In this document: piece by piece, positions 43,898 through 53,073 of the stretch
Position numbering within the stretch: the first letter of the stretch is position 1
Layout of the letters: every line of letters begins with the position of its first letter
Origin: Aequorivita sublithincola DSM 14238
Lineage (GTDB): Bacteria > Bacteroidota > Bacteroidia > Flavobacteriales > Flavobacteriaceae
Reading direction: 5' to 3'
DNA length: 64,000 nt
Assembly (NCBI RefSeq): GCF_000265385.1
Contig: NC_018013.1
Coordinates: forward strand, 3,454,501-3,518,500
Program-made: the position numbers and the translations under genes
Notes under the pieces: generated by a model
What the model was told of the DNA's origin: nothing
The model's input: the letters and a program-made list of their open reading frames with translations, nothing else
Database searches by the model: none

Positions 43898-46800
43898 CTA
43901 CTGTTTCAGTACTCTAAAAGTACCAATCTCACCGTTCACAGATACTTTCATTAAATAAGTACCAGTGTTAAGACCAGAAATGTCAACTTGTGAGGTTGTA
44001 GCATTCACTCGTTTCTCGATTACGAGTTGCCCAAGAACGTTATACAACGATACATTATCGATGTTTTCAACACTCTGAAGGTTAACGATACCATTGGTTG
44101 GGTTCGGGTAAAAACTGAAACCAGCAAGAGTATTGTCAGAAATACCAAGACCTGTTCCATCTATCATAATATCCGTTACAGCACCAGTGTTCAATACGAA
44201 CACATAATATGCTTGACCGGCTAAAGTGAATATGGAAGCAGAAGTTCCTGGAGCACATTGATTATTATTTTGTGCAACAAGGGTAAGATCTGTTTCTGTA
44301 GCATTCTCATTCGGTGCAGTATAGAATGTAACTGAACTAGCACCTCCAGGAGTTACTATAGTTGCATTAGCTGTACCATCCTTGAAAGGAACAAAGTTAT
44401 ACCAAACACCATTTGCTCCTGTAAGATCACATCCCGCTGGGTTACCATTTTCCATAGTAGCCGCTGGCATGTTTACTTGAGGATCAGTGTAAGGGAAACC
44501 TATTTGATCAACATCAATAGAGTTCACGATCATATCATTTGGTGGAGGGTTTGGAGTACAAGTAACATCTAAACTAAAGTTACCAGTTGCACCACCAAAA
44601 CTATGTATAAGAATGTAATACTGTGTGTTTCCATCGCTCGCAAATGTAATTTCCGATTGAAGTCCACAAGAATCATCATTTCCATCAACACAAACGAGTG
44701 CGGAACAAGAACTACCGCTATAAACTGAAATCTTAGAATCAAAATCAGTTGCTGCGCATAATGATATTGTAATATCACCTGGCATTCCGCTGTTATCGTT
44801 CAATTTGTACCATACTCCAGGAGATGTAATGGCTGGACCACAAGCTGGAGCAGTAGAATCAACTGTTGCATCAATTGTAGTTCCTGTTATTGAATCACCA
44901 CAACTTACAGCTATAGCACCGCTACAATCATCATTGGCAAGACCACCACCGCCACCAATTGGTGCGCAGTTTCCTTCCCAAATATAAACTCCATCTACAA
45001 GTGGATCTGGAATAGCCCAAACTGCGTCAAAATTAGCAGTTGGAAGTCCTACTGCGCTTGAAGAGGTAACAACCCAGAATACACTACCTGTACCGCCGCC
45101 GTCTGTAACGGATAGCTCAATCCAGTAAGTAGTTTCTGCACCTGCCTGACCAGCAAACAAGAATGGTGCTACAGTCATTTCAACTTCATTAACATCAAAA
45201 CCAAAATTAGTTCCAATAACAGCTTGACTATCTATGGTAACTGAAGCCTGAGAGCCTATAACAGCTCCAGGAAGACCTGCAGCATCAGCGTAATAGTTAA
45301 CATCAACATTTGCAATTCCACCATTGGCGAAAATACTTGCAGTAATATTAGTAAGTGTAAAGTCAGTATCTGCAGCGACAGTAACGTCATTAGCAGTCAT
45401 AAAGGCACTTGCTGAAGAACAGTTATAACCATTTTCGAAAGTGAAGTCATTAGGGTTCTCTTCAGAACAAAGACCACCACCGCCGCCGATTGGCGCGCAG
45501 TTTCCTTCCCAAATATAAACTCCATCTACAAGTGGATCTGGAATAGCCCAAACTGCGTCAAAATTAGCAGTTGGAAGTCCTACTGCGCTTGAAGAGGTAA
45601 CAACCCAGAATACACTACCTGTACCGCCGCCGTCTGTAACGGATAGCTCAATCCAGTAAGTAGTTTCTGCACCTGCCTGACCAGCAAACAAGAATGGTGC
45701 TACAGTCATTTCAACTTCATTCACATCAAAACCAAAATTAGTTCCAATAACAGCTTGACTATCTATGGTAACTGAAGCCTGAGAGCCTATAACAGCTCCA
45801 GGAAGACCTGCAGCATCTGCATAATAGTTAACATCAACATTTGCAATTCCACCATTGGCGAAAATACTTGCAGTAATATTAGTAAGTGTAAAGTCAGTAT
45901 CTGCAGCGACAGTAACGTCATTAGCAGTCATAAAGGCACTTGCTGAAGAACAGTTATAACCATTTTCGAAAGTGAAGTCGTTAGGATTCTCTTCAGAACA
46001 AAGACCTCCACCGCCGCCAATTGGCGAACAAGTACCATCAAATGTATAAACACACTCTAATGTAGGGTCTGTTACAAAACCTAATACTCCGTCATCATAA
46101 CTAAGACCAAATCCTACATTTCCTGCAGTAGAGTCTTCCCAGAAAACATTACTAGCATCAGTTGCTTCTAAAGATAATCCTACCCAATAGGTAGTGTCAG
46201 ATCCAGTTGCGCCAGGAAGATTAACATCAGTGATGTCAAGAACTACATTCCATGCAGCAAATCCAAAAGCGGCACCAATTACGGTTTGAGAATCTGGAAC
46301 AACACTTGTTTGAGACGTTACTAACGCTCCAGGTTTACCTGTACCATCGTCCTCATAAATAAATACATCTACGTTTGCAGCATTTATTCCCGCGCCAGTG
46401 GCTCCAATAAAAGCTGTAAAAGCAAGATTCTCTAACATAAAGTCCTCACCGTCTGCAACGATTACATCAACTGCTACAACACGGCCAAGAGGTTTAGTAA
46501 AACTTTTTCCATTTTCAAAATTGTTGCTTGGGGCTGCAGAAGTACAAGGACCTCCTGTCCCACCGCCGCCAATTGGCGTACAAGTACCATCAAATGTATA
46601 AACACATTCTAATGTAGGGTCTGTTACAAAACCTAATACTCCGTCATCATAGCTAAGACCTAAGCCTACATTTCCTGCAGTAGAGTCTTCCCAGAAAACA
46701 TTACTTGCATCAGTTGCCTCTAAAGATAATCCTACCCAATAGGTAGTAGTAGAACCAGTCGCACCCGGAAGATTAACATCAGTGATGTCAAGAACTACAT

Positions 46801-48541
46801 TCCATGCAGCAAATCCAAAAGCGGCACCAATTACGGTTTGAGAATCTGGAACAACACTTGTTTGAGACGTTACTAACGCTCCAGGTTTACCCGTACCATC
46901 GTCCTCATAAATAAATACATCTACGTTTGCAGCATTTATTCCCGCGCCAGTGGCTCCAATAAAAGCTGTAAAAGCAAGATTCTCTAACATAAAGTCCTCA
47001 CCGTCAGCAACGATTACATCAACTGCTACAACACGGCCAAGAGGTTTAGTAAAACTTTTTCCATTTTCAAAATTGTTGCTTGGAGCTGTAGCAGTACAAG
47101 GACCTCCTGTACCGCCGCCACCGCCAGCGGTCACATTGATAGTATAATCTTCAGCTTGGCCAAAACCTGAGCCTGGAATACAAGAATCCGTAGCATATAT
47201 AGCTTGGAATCTTTTAATAACTCGCATTCTAGTAGGACCAGCGGTAACGCCAGATGGAACTACAATGTTTCCTGTAGCCTGTTGACCATCTGTACCTGTA
47301 GAACCAATAATGGTGCCTATTTGATAACGCTCACTAGCATTATCTAATACCCCATCTTGATTCCAATCGATAAATACAGTAAAACTATTTGTAAAACCTC
47401 CACCTGTATTACCTTCCAAAGCAATAGAATAAGACATTCCTTCTTCCATATCACCACTAACAGATGTAAAATCTTCGTGTGCTGGTGAACCATCTAATAC
47501 AGGATCACTTATATTGCTAATACCAGCAACTTCAACCAAGGTAATTGGTTCAACTCCTGAGTTAAACTCAAGTGGTCCGCAATATGGCTCTGGGAAAGGT
47601 CCGCCACCGCCTCCAGCAGCAACTATTTCTACATCCCATCCAAGCCAGTTTACAACAGTACTTGAATGAAAAAAGAAAAAGAAGTTTCCACTTGTAGCGG
47701 TAAATGATGCTGAACCATTAGAGGCAATCATATTCGCTAAGGTCTTGTCTCCAGTGTTCGCACCTGTAGCGCTGTTATCATAAAGTACAGTTCCAGTTGC
47801 ATCAGTACCATCATATATTCTCAAATAATCGAAAGTACCGTTTACTCCAAAATCAAGAAACTCGATTTCAGTAACGCCAGCTAGTGTTGATTGGGTATCA
47901 CAACCACAGTTTGGATAATTGCCCGCAGCACCATCTGTATTTGCTCCACCTGGTCCTCCTGGGTCGAAGAAGTTATCTCCAGTGGCTGGGCTAAAGGTTT
48001 CAGTAGCACCAGCTGTCGGGATAATATCTGCTAATGGATTTCTATTAGCAATTACAACAGGAGATACCCTATTAGAAGGCAAATTGGCTTGATATAGTTG
48101 ATCTGCCAATATTTCTTCTTGATCCGTAAGGCTCATAAATAATCGAGGCGCCTGTTGAGTTCCAAGATCTTTTAGATTACTCGCTGCTCCCTGCTTATCG
48201 CTTGGAACTACAACTCTTTGTTGATTTTGTTGTTGATTTTTAATAACCGGCTTACGTTCGCCAGGACCTACTAAGTCTGTTTTAGCGGATCGTTGGCTCT
48301 CAGTTAACACAACAGCTTTTTTATTTTGCTGTTGGTTATAATGAATAGGATTATCTATCCCTTTCTTCTTTACGCTAAAATCAGCCGGGCTGGCAGATAC
48401 GTTTGAAGGAGCAACAGCTTTTTGCTTTTGCTGTTGGTTGTAATGAATGGGGTTGTCCACCCCCTGCGTTTTTACCGTAGATCGCTGTCCAAAACTGACA
48501 GCAAACACTAAGAGTAAAACTAGTAATGTAACTTTTTTCAT
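43898..48541 (-). CDS. Large repetitive T9SS cargo protein with GEVED domain
   Basis: A 1,547-residue secreted protein. The signal peptide (MKKVTLLVLLLVFAVSFG) is followed by three copies of a short motif ending in HYNQQQ or IKNQQQ (residues 20-130). Next comes a CUB-like domain (TETFSPATGDNFFDPGGPGG, FDYLRIYDGTDATG) shared with the gene at 48856. A GEVED domain follows (FTVFIDWNQDGVLDN.. GFGQAEDYTINV). Then come two nearly identical 184-residue repeats (NNFENGKSFTKPLGRVVAVD) and two nearly identical 177-residue repeats (FTFENGYNCSSASAFMTAND), each separated by a GGGG linker, a PPC-like domain (CSGAIAVSCGDSITGTT), and the type A sorting tail. It is probably a surface adhesin or binding protein. 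The two GEVED-linked cysteines (CIPG, YCGP) could form a disulfide. Confidence 0.85.
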   Translation of the reverse strand: MKKVTLLVLLLVFAVSFGQRSTVKTQGVDNPIHYNQQQKQKAVAPSNVSASPADFSVKKKGIDNPIHYNQQQNKKAVVLTESQRSAKTDLVGPGERKPVIKNQQQNQQRVVVPSDKQGAASNLKDLGTQQAPRLFMSLTDQEEILADQLYQANLPSNRVSPVVIANRNPLADIIPTAGATETFSPATGDNFFDPGGPGGANTDGAAGNYPNCGCDTQSTLAGVTEIEFLDFGVNGTFDYLRIYDGTDATGTVLYDNSATGANTGDKTLANMIASNGSASFTATSGNFFFFFHSSTVVNWLGWDVEIVAAGGGGGPFPEPYCGPLEFNSGVEPITLVEVAGISNISDPVLDGSPAHEDFTSVSGDMEEGMSYSIALEGNTGGGFTNSFTVFIDWNQDGVLDNASERYQIGTIIGSTGTDGQQATGNIVVPSGVTAGPTRMRVIKRFQAIYATDSCIPGSGFGQAEDYTINVTAGGGGGTGGPCTATAPSNNFENGKSFTKPLGRVVAVDVIVADGEDFMLENLAFTAFIGATGAGINAANVDVFIYEDDGTGKPGALVTSQTSVVPDSQTVIGAAFGFAAWNVVLDITDVNLPGATGSTTTYWVGLSLEATDASNVFWEDSTAGNVGLGLSYDDGVLGFVTDPTLECVYTFDGTCTPIGGGGTGGPCTSAAPSNNFENGKSFTKPLGRVVAVDVIVADGEDFMLENLAFTAFIGATGAGINAANVDVFIYEDDGTGKPGALVTSQTSVVPDSQTVIGAAFGFAAWNVVLDITDVNLPGATGSDTTYWVGLSLEATDASNVFWEDSTAGNVGFGLSYDDGVLGFVTDPTLECVYTFDGTCSPIGGGGGLCSEENPNDFTFENGYNCSSASAFMTANDVTVAADTDFTLTNITASIFANGGIANVDVNYYADAAGLPGAVIGSQASVTIDSQAVIGTNFGFDVNEVEMTVAPFLFAGQAGAETTYWIELSVTDGGGTGSVFWVVTSSSAVGLPTANFDAVWAIPDPLVDGVYIWEGNCAPIGGGGGLCSEENPNDFTFENGYNCSSASAFMTANDVTVAADTDFTLTNITASIFANGGIANVDVNYYADAAGLPGAVIGSQASVTIDSQAVIGTNFGFDVNEVEMTVAPFLFAGQAGAETTYWIELSVTDGGGTGSVFWVVTSSSAVGLPTANFDAVWAIPDPLVDGVYIWEGNCAPIGGGGGLANDDCSGAIAVSCGDSITGTTIDATVDSTAPACGPAITSPGVWYKLNDNSGMPGDITISLCAATDFDSKISVYSGSSCSALVCVDGNDDSCGLQSEITFASDGNTQYYILIHSFGGATGNFSLDVTCTPNPPPNDMIVNSIDVDQIGFPYTDPQVNMPAATMENGNPAGCDLTGANGVWYNFVPFKDGTANATIVTPGGASSVTFYTAPNENATETDLTLVAQNNNQCAPGTSASIFTLAGQAYYVFVLNTGAVTDIMIDGTGLGISDNTLAGFSFYPNPTNGIVNLQSVENIDNVSLYNVLGQLVIEKRVNATTSQVDISGLNTGTYLMKVSVNGEIGTFRVLKQ
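44960..46021 (-). repeat. Two tandem 531-bp coding repeats
   Basis: The period is 531 bp (177 residues), measured from the GCGCAG-containing linker at 44961 to that at 45492. The copies differ at only a few, mostly silent positions (for example TCATTAACATC versus TCATTCACATC). Confidence 0.85.
46022..47125 (-). repeat. Two tandem 552-bp coding repeats
   Basis: The period is 552 bp (184 residues), measured between the TTGGCG linkers at 46021 and 46573. The copies are nearly identical, with scattered silent changes. They encode the NNFENGKSFTKPLG modules. Confidence 0.85.
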
Positions 48542-48855
48542 AATTAATTATATAGTTTAGTTAATAATTCACTAAAAGTATTTAAAAAAATGTTAATAAC
48601 AAACTTTTGTCATATTTATCTTAACCAATTTCATTGTTCATTAATAACTTTTATCGGAGACAAGGTTTTTCTATTATTTTCAATTTTTAAACTTTTAAGG
48701 CGTATCGATTTTAATTAAAATATGTTTTAAACCAACCTATAGAAAACATCAATATAAAATCACTGGTCTTTCGTAAAATATCCATTCAGTATATAAAAAA
48801 CCACCTGCATCTGCAGGTGGTTAAACTGAAAAGAATGATGAATGCTAAAAAATAC
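48542..48855. other. Intergenic region between two T9SS genes
   Basis: 314 bp without a gene. It holds a minus-strand -7 box TACTTTTA near 48579 for the large gene and a terminator at 48799-48822 for the next one. The leader before the large gene resembles that of the 48856 gene (TATTAACTAAA). Confidence 0.55.
48799..48822 (-). terminator. Terminator after the 48856 T9SS gene
   Basis: AACCACCTGCA and TGCAGGTGGTT are perfect 11-bp arms around a 2-nt loop. On the minus strand T-rich sequence follows. Confidence 0.85.
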
Positions 48856-50226
48856 TTACTGTTTTAGAACTCTATAAGTTCCAATTTCTCCATTCACTAA
48901 AACTTTCATTAAGTAGGTGCCAGTTTTAAGAGCTGAAATGTCAACTTGTGAATTTGTTGCATTAACACGTGTAATAATTACCATTTGCCCCAGAACATTG
49001 TAAATTTTTACATTCTCAATATTCTCAGCGCTTGATAAATTTAACAATCCGTTAGTTGGGTTTGGATAGAAAGAGAAGTCCTGCAAGTCGTTCTCACCCA
49101 CACTGACTGTATTACAGCTATATGTTCTAAATGTATAATCAAAATCTGGGAAAGAGCCATAGTCATTGGCAAATACATTTCCATCAGGATAAGGATTAGC
49201 AAGAGAACCCGCAACACAAGGTAATGTAATATCCCCATCAATAACTATATAATATGTTGTACCAACGGTTACACTTACCACGGGATCCCAAAAAACATCT
49301 GCCCAGGCAGTACCATCGGTTTGGCTGGTTCCATTTGCTAGCATAGTACCTCCGGCATTTGGCAGACCATCCCATAGCGAAAGATTAACATCAAGACCAG
49401 TAGATGGATCTGTAAACATAATCCCTGCTCCGGCAGCATTTGGTTGAGTTGGTTTATAAGACTGGGCCAATCCACCTTGATCAATTAATGCCATACAAGA
49501 GTCATTAACGTCTTGATTAACTTCAATAGCTGTATTTGTGCATGGACCGCCACCGCCACCAGCACTAACAATTTCTACATCCCATCCTCCATAGTCAACT
49601 ACTGCAGTTGCATGGAAGAAGAATAAGAAATTACCAGAACCAGCAATAAAAGATGATGATCCGTTAGACGCTATCATATCTGCCAAAGTAATGTCTCCAT
49701 CATTTGGACCGCCTACACCATTATCATATAATAATGTGCCAGAAGCATCAGTTCCATCATAAATTCTTAAATAATCAAAATTTCCAAAAACACTGAAAAA
49801 TTGAAAATTAATTTCACTTACTCCTGCTAGTGTACTTTGCGTATCGCAACCACAGTTTGGATAGTTTCCTGGAGTTCCTGAAGTACTGCTACCTCCTGGA
49901 CCTCCTGGATCGAAGAAGTTATCACCCGTTGCTGGATTAAAGGTTTCAGTAGCACCTGCAACTGGAATAATATCAGCCAGAATTCCTCTTCTGCTAATAC
50001 TTGCGTTGTCTAAAGGGGATGTTACGTTCGCCCTAAGAGCATCAGCTAAAATTTCAGCATTGTTGTTTGCAGTAAGATTCTTTGGAGCTACATTTTGAAT
50101 AGTAGCTTTCTTCTCCACAATCTTTGTATCCGTACCAGTTGGTGCCGTTGAGGATCTGTTTTCTTGAGCATTAATCGAAAACGTTAGTAATACGAATAAG
50201 CACCCAAGGAGTGTAGTTTTTTTCAT
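48856..50226 (-). CDS. T9SS type A cargo protein with CUB-like domain
   Basis: A 456-residue secreted protein. After the signal peptide (MKKTTLLGCLFVLLTFSINA) and a low-complexity linker, it has a CUB-like domain at about 95-225 (TETFNPATGDNFFDPGGPGG, CDTQSTLAGVSEINF, FDYLRIYDGTDASG) close to that of the large neighbour. Then comes a domain with AGAGIMFTDPSTGLDVNLSL and TYYIVIDGDITLPC, perhaps a choice-of-anchor sandwich. The sorting tail is DFSFYPNPTNGLLNL, KIYNVLGQMVI, LKTGTYLMKVLV. It is most similar to the 43898 gene at both ends, so it may be a short version of it. The function is unknown. Confidence 0.82.
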   Translation of the reverse strand: MKKTTLLGCLFVLLTFSINAQENRSSTAPTGTDTKIVEKKATIQNVAPKNLTANNNAEILADALRANVTSPLDNASISRRGILADIIPVAGATETFNPATGDNFFDPGGPGGSSTSGTPGNYPNCGCDTQSTLAGVSEINFQFFSVFGNFDYLRIYDGTDASGTLLYDNGVGGPNDGDITLADMIASNGSSSFIAGSGNFLFFFHATAVVDYGGWDVEIVSAGGGGGPCTNTAIEVNQDVNDSCMALIDQGGLAQSYKPTQPNAAGAGIMFTDPSTGLDVNLSLWDGLPNAGGTMLANGTSQTDGTAWADVFWDPVVSVTVGTTYYIVIDGDITLPCVAGSLANPYPDGNVFANDYGSFPDFDYTFRTYSCNTVSVGENDLQDFSFYPNPTNGLLNLSSAENIENVKIYNVLGQMVIITRVNATNSQVDISALKTGTYLMKVLVNGEIGTYRVLKQ

Positions 50227-50321
50227 GTTTCGTTAATTTTTAGTTAATAATATATTAAAAATACACAAAAAAATGAAGATGTAGAAATATTTTGACACTT
50301 ACTTTAAAATATTCATAAAAA

Positions 50322-50349
50322 AATCCTGACCGAATAACTGGACAGGATT
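50322..50349 (-). terminator. Terminator after fabI
   Basis: AATCCTGACC and GGACAGGATT pair with one mismatch around GAATAACT. On the minus strand a short T run follows (plus-strand A run 50317-50323). Confidence 0.7.
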
Positions 50350-50379
50350 AATATTTTTTTGAAATTGTATGAGATTATA

Positions 50380-51198
50380 CTATTTCCCTTCTACAAATGC
50401 TTGCATCACGCCATCACTAACGCCCATGTTAGAGAAACCTCCGTCATTATATAAATTCTGAAGGGTTACGCGTTTCGTTAAATCGCTAAACATTGCAATC
50501 GTATAATTGGCGCAATCCAAGCCAGTGGCGTTACCCAATGGTGACATTTTATCTGCATAACTGATGAAACCATCAAAACCTTTTACACCTTGACCAGCCG
50601 TAGTTGGTGTTGGAGATTGCGAAATAGTGTTAACTCGTACCTTTTTATCTCTTCCGAAAAAATATCCAAAACTGCGCGCAATACTTTCTAAATATGCTTT
50701 GTTATCTGCCATATCATTATAATCTGGAAAAACGCGCTGTGACGCCATATAGGTAAGCGCTACGATGCTCCCCCACTCGTTCATTGCATCTTTTTGATAA
50801 AGCACTTGCATGGTTTTATGAAAAGATCCTGCAGAAATATCCCAACCTTTATGTGTGAAATCGTAATTCTGATTGGTGTAATGATTGCCCTTTCGAACAT
50901 TTACAGACATACCAATTGAGTGCAAAACAAAATCCAGTTTGCCTCCCAAAATTTCAGTCGCCTTGGTTACCAAATTTTCCAAATCTTCCAAACTTGTAGC
51001 GTCAGCTGGTATGACCTGAGAATTTGTTTTTTCAGCAAGTTCATTTATTTGGCCCATTCGCAATGCTATTGGTGCATTAGTAAGAACAAACTTTCCACCT
51101 TCTTCGTGAATGCGCTCTGCGGTTATCCACGCTATGGAATTTGCATCCAATGCCCCAAAAATGATTCCTCGTTTTCCTTTTAATAAATTATAAGACAT
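50380..51198 (-). CDS. fabI: Enoyl-[acyl-carrier-protein] reductase (NADH)
   Basis: Reduces trans-2-enoyl-ACP in the last step of each fatty-acid elongation round; it is the target of triclosan and diazaborines. A 272-residue SDR fold: GIIFGALDANSIAWITAERI for NADH, LHSIGMSVN, and the catalytic Tyr-x6-Lys at Y160 and K167 (FPDYNDMADNKAYL). RVNTISQSPTPTTAGQG and GLDCANYTIAMFSDLTKRVT follow. The Y-x6-K spacing marks FabI rather than FabL or FabV. It comes after recN in the housekeeping run, with a short-period repeat just upstream. Confidence 0.94.
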   Translation of the reverse strand: MSYNLLKGKRGIIFGALDANSIAWITAERIHEEGGKFVLTNAPIALRMGQINELAEKTNSQVIPADATSLEDLENLVTKATEILGGKLDFVLHSIGMSVNVRKGNHYTNQNYDFTHKGWDISAGSFHKTMQVLYQKDAMNEWGSIVALTYMASQRVFPDYNDMADNKAYLESIARSFGYFFGRDKKVRVNTISQSPTPTTAGQGVKGFDGFISYADKMSPLGNATGLDCANYTIAMFSDLTKRVTLQNLYNDGGFSNMGVSDGVMQAFVEGK

Positions 51199-51202
51199 AT
51201 TT

Positions 51203-51238
51203 TTTAGTTATGAGTTGTGAGTTATGAGTTATGAGTTC
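51203..51238. repeat. Degenerate TTATGAG-type tandem repeat before fabI
   Basis: Units AGTTATGAG, TTGTGAG, TTATGAG, TTATGAG and TTCAG follow one another with a period of 7-8 nt. It lies between recN and the fabI start. Confidence 0.6.
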
Positions 51239-51322
51239 AGCTAAAGTTTACGTTAACGTTTTCAAAATTAAAAAAAGTAAACATTATAATGAATTTTGAA
51301 TTCTATAAAGTAAAGATACATT

Positions 51323-52975
51323 TTAATTCAATAATTCCTTTGCATTTGCAATTGCAGCTTCCGAAACATTTTTGCCACCTAGCATCTGTGCTATTTCCGT
51401 GATGCGTTCTTCATCTTCCAAAACTCTTAAATGCGTGGTGGTTACATCGTTTAAATCTTCTTTGTACACTTTAATATGATAGTCACCTTTTGCTGCGATT
51501 TGCGGTAAATGAGTAATGCTTAAAACCTGCATGGATTTGCTCATTTTGTACATTATTACTGCCATTTTATTTGCTATTTCACCAGAAACACCAGTGTCAA
51601 TTTCATCAAAAACTATAGTTGGTAATTTTTTATATTCAGCTAAAACCGCCTTAATTGCAAGCATTATTCGGCTCATTTCGCCGCCTGAAGCCACTTTTTT
51701 TAAGGGTCCAAAAGCCAAACCTTTGTTTGCTGTGAACAATAATTGTAATGAATCTGTTCCATTACCTTTAAAATCTTCGGAAGGCTTTAGCTCAAATTGA
51801 AACCGAGCATTTGGTAATCCTAACGGCAACAGCGTTTCTTCAAGTTTTCGTTTTAAAACTGGAATAGATTCTTGTCTCTTTTTATGAAGTTGCAACGCAG
51901 TTTTCAATGCAGTTTCTCGTAAGCTATTTTTTTGCTTTTCCAGCTTTCCAATTTGAGAATCTAATCCCAAAGTAATATTTACTTTTTCTTCTAGCATTTC
52001 TTCAATTTCGATTAATTCTAAAACCGCTGAAACTGAGTGTTTTTGCTGAAGTTTATAAAGTGTTTGAAGTTTTTCATTTACTTGAAGAAGCATTTCAGGG
52101 TCAGCCTCAATTTTTTCTGCTGTGTTGGAAACTTCGTTTGAAATATCTTCCAATTCAATAATAATGCTGTTCAAACGCATCCAGAAATCTTCAAAAGTTT
52201 TTGAAAACTCTTTGATTTTTCCTAAAACAATGCGCGCTTCCTTAGCCGTCTGCAAACTTCCTATTTGTTCTTCATCAAAAAGCTTGTTTACATTGGCAAG
52301 TGCCTCTTGGATTGCTTCAGCGTTGTTTAAGGTTTCGTAGGTTTCTTCAAGTTCCTGCTGATTCAATTTTTTTAAACCGGCTTGCTGAAGCTCGTTGTGC
52401 AGAAAGGTATTGTATTCTAATTCTTTGGAAGCATCCTCCTTTTGAAGTTTTAAAGCAGAAAGTTCTTCAGAAATATTTTTGAAATTTTCAAATTGTAATT
52501 TATACGTTTTCAGAAGCAAATCATTCCCAGCCAAAGCATCTATAACTTCCATCTGAAAGTTTTCTGAAACAACTTCCAAAGTTTCATGTTGGCTATGAAC
52601 GTCTATTAAATATGGTGAAAGCGCTTGGAGTTGCGTTAAAGCAACTGGAGTATCGTTTACAAAAGCTCTAGATTTTCCGCCTGGTAATATCTCCCGACGA
52701 ATGATTGTTTGCGATTCATAATCCAATTCATTTTCTTCAAAAATAGTTTGAAGTCCATAGTTTTCAATAGAAAAATGACCTTCAACAACACATTTTTTTG
52801 AAGCGTCTTTTACGCTACTTAAATCAGCTCTTTTTCCTAACAGAAGTCCCAATGCACCGAGAAGTATGGATTTTCCGGCTCCTGTTTCCCCAGTAATAAT
52901 TGTCAAACCTTCATTAAAATCCACGCGAATGTCTTCAATAAGCGCATAGTTTTTTATCGCGAGGGTTGTTATCAT
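51323..52975 (-). CDS. recN: DNA repair protein RecN
   Basis: An SMC-like ATPase that helps process double-strand breaks. At 550 residues it has the usual length. Walker A (ITGETGAGKSILLGALGLL) is near residue 31. A central coiled coil runs from about 170 to 370 (KEASKELEYNTFLHNELQQA, INEKLQTLYKLQQKHS). The signature (ASGGEMSRIMLAIKAVL) and Walker B (TIVFDEIDTGVSGEIANKMA) follow. The last helices include THLPQIAAKGDYHIKVYKE. It is the last gene of the run bamD-rpoZ-coaBC-DUF4835-recN. Confidence 0.96.
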   Translation of the reverse strand: MITTLAIKNYALIEDIRVDFNEGLTIITGETGAGKSILLGALGLLLGKRADLSSVKDASKKCVVEGHFSIENYGLQTIFEENELDYESQTIIRREILPGGKSRAFVNDTPVALTQLQALSPYLIDVHSQHETLEVVSENFQMEVIDALAGNDLLLKTYKLQFENFKNISEELSALKLQKEDASKELEYNTFLHNELQQAGLKKLNQQELEETYETLNNAEAIQEALANVNKLFDEEQIGSLQTAKEARIVLGKIKEFSKTFEDFWMRLNSIIIELEDISNEVSNTAEKIEADPEMLLQVNEKLQTLYKLQQKHSVSAVLELIEIEEMLEEKVNITLGLDSQIGKLEKQKNSLRETALKTALQLHKKRQESIPVLKRKLEETLLPLGLPNARFQFELKPSEDFKGNGTDSLQLLFTANKGLAFGPLKKVASGGEMSRIMLAIKAVLAEYKKLPTIVFDEIDTGVSGEIANKMAVIMYKMSKSMQVLSITHLPQIAAKGDYHIKVYKEDLNDVTTTHLRVLEDEERITEIAQMLGGKNVSEAAIANAKELLN

Positions 52976-52976
52976 T

Positions 52977-53073
52977 TATAGTTGGTAGACTTTAGTTGGT
53001 AGAAAGTAGTAATCAAGGTTCAACTCTCAACTTTGAATTTTGAACTTTAAACTTTAAACTTTAAATATTGAAT
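52977..53073. repeat. Short-period repeats between DUF4835 and recN
   Basis: GTTGGTAGAC/TTTAGTTGGTAGA at 52981-53004, then a block of AACTTTAAACTTTAAACTTTA at about 53043-53064 with a 7-nt period. No gene is present. Confidence 0.55.

Noticed and set aside
44960..47125. Assembly artefact as the cause of the tandem repeats
   Set aside because: The copies carry scattered distinct silent changes and fixed periods, which argues for real duplication, though long reads would settle it.
53043..53064. CRISPR-like array in the AACTTTA repeats
   Set aside because: The units are 7 nt with no spacers of constant length and no cas genes nearby.
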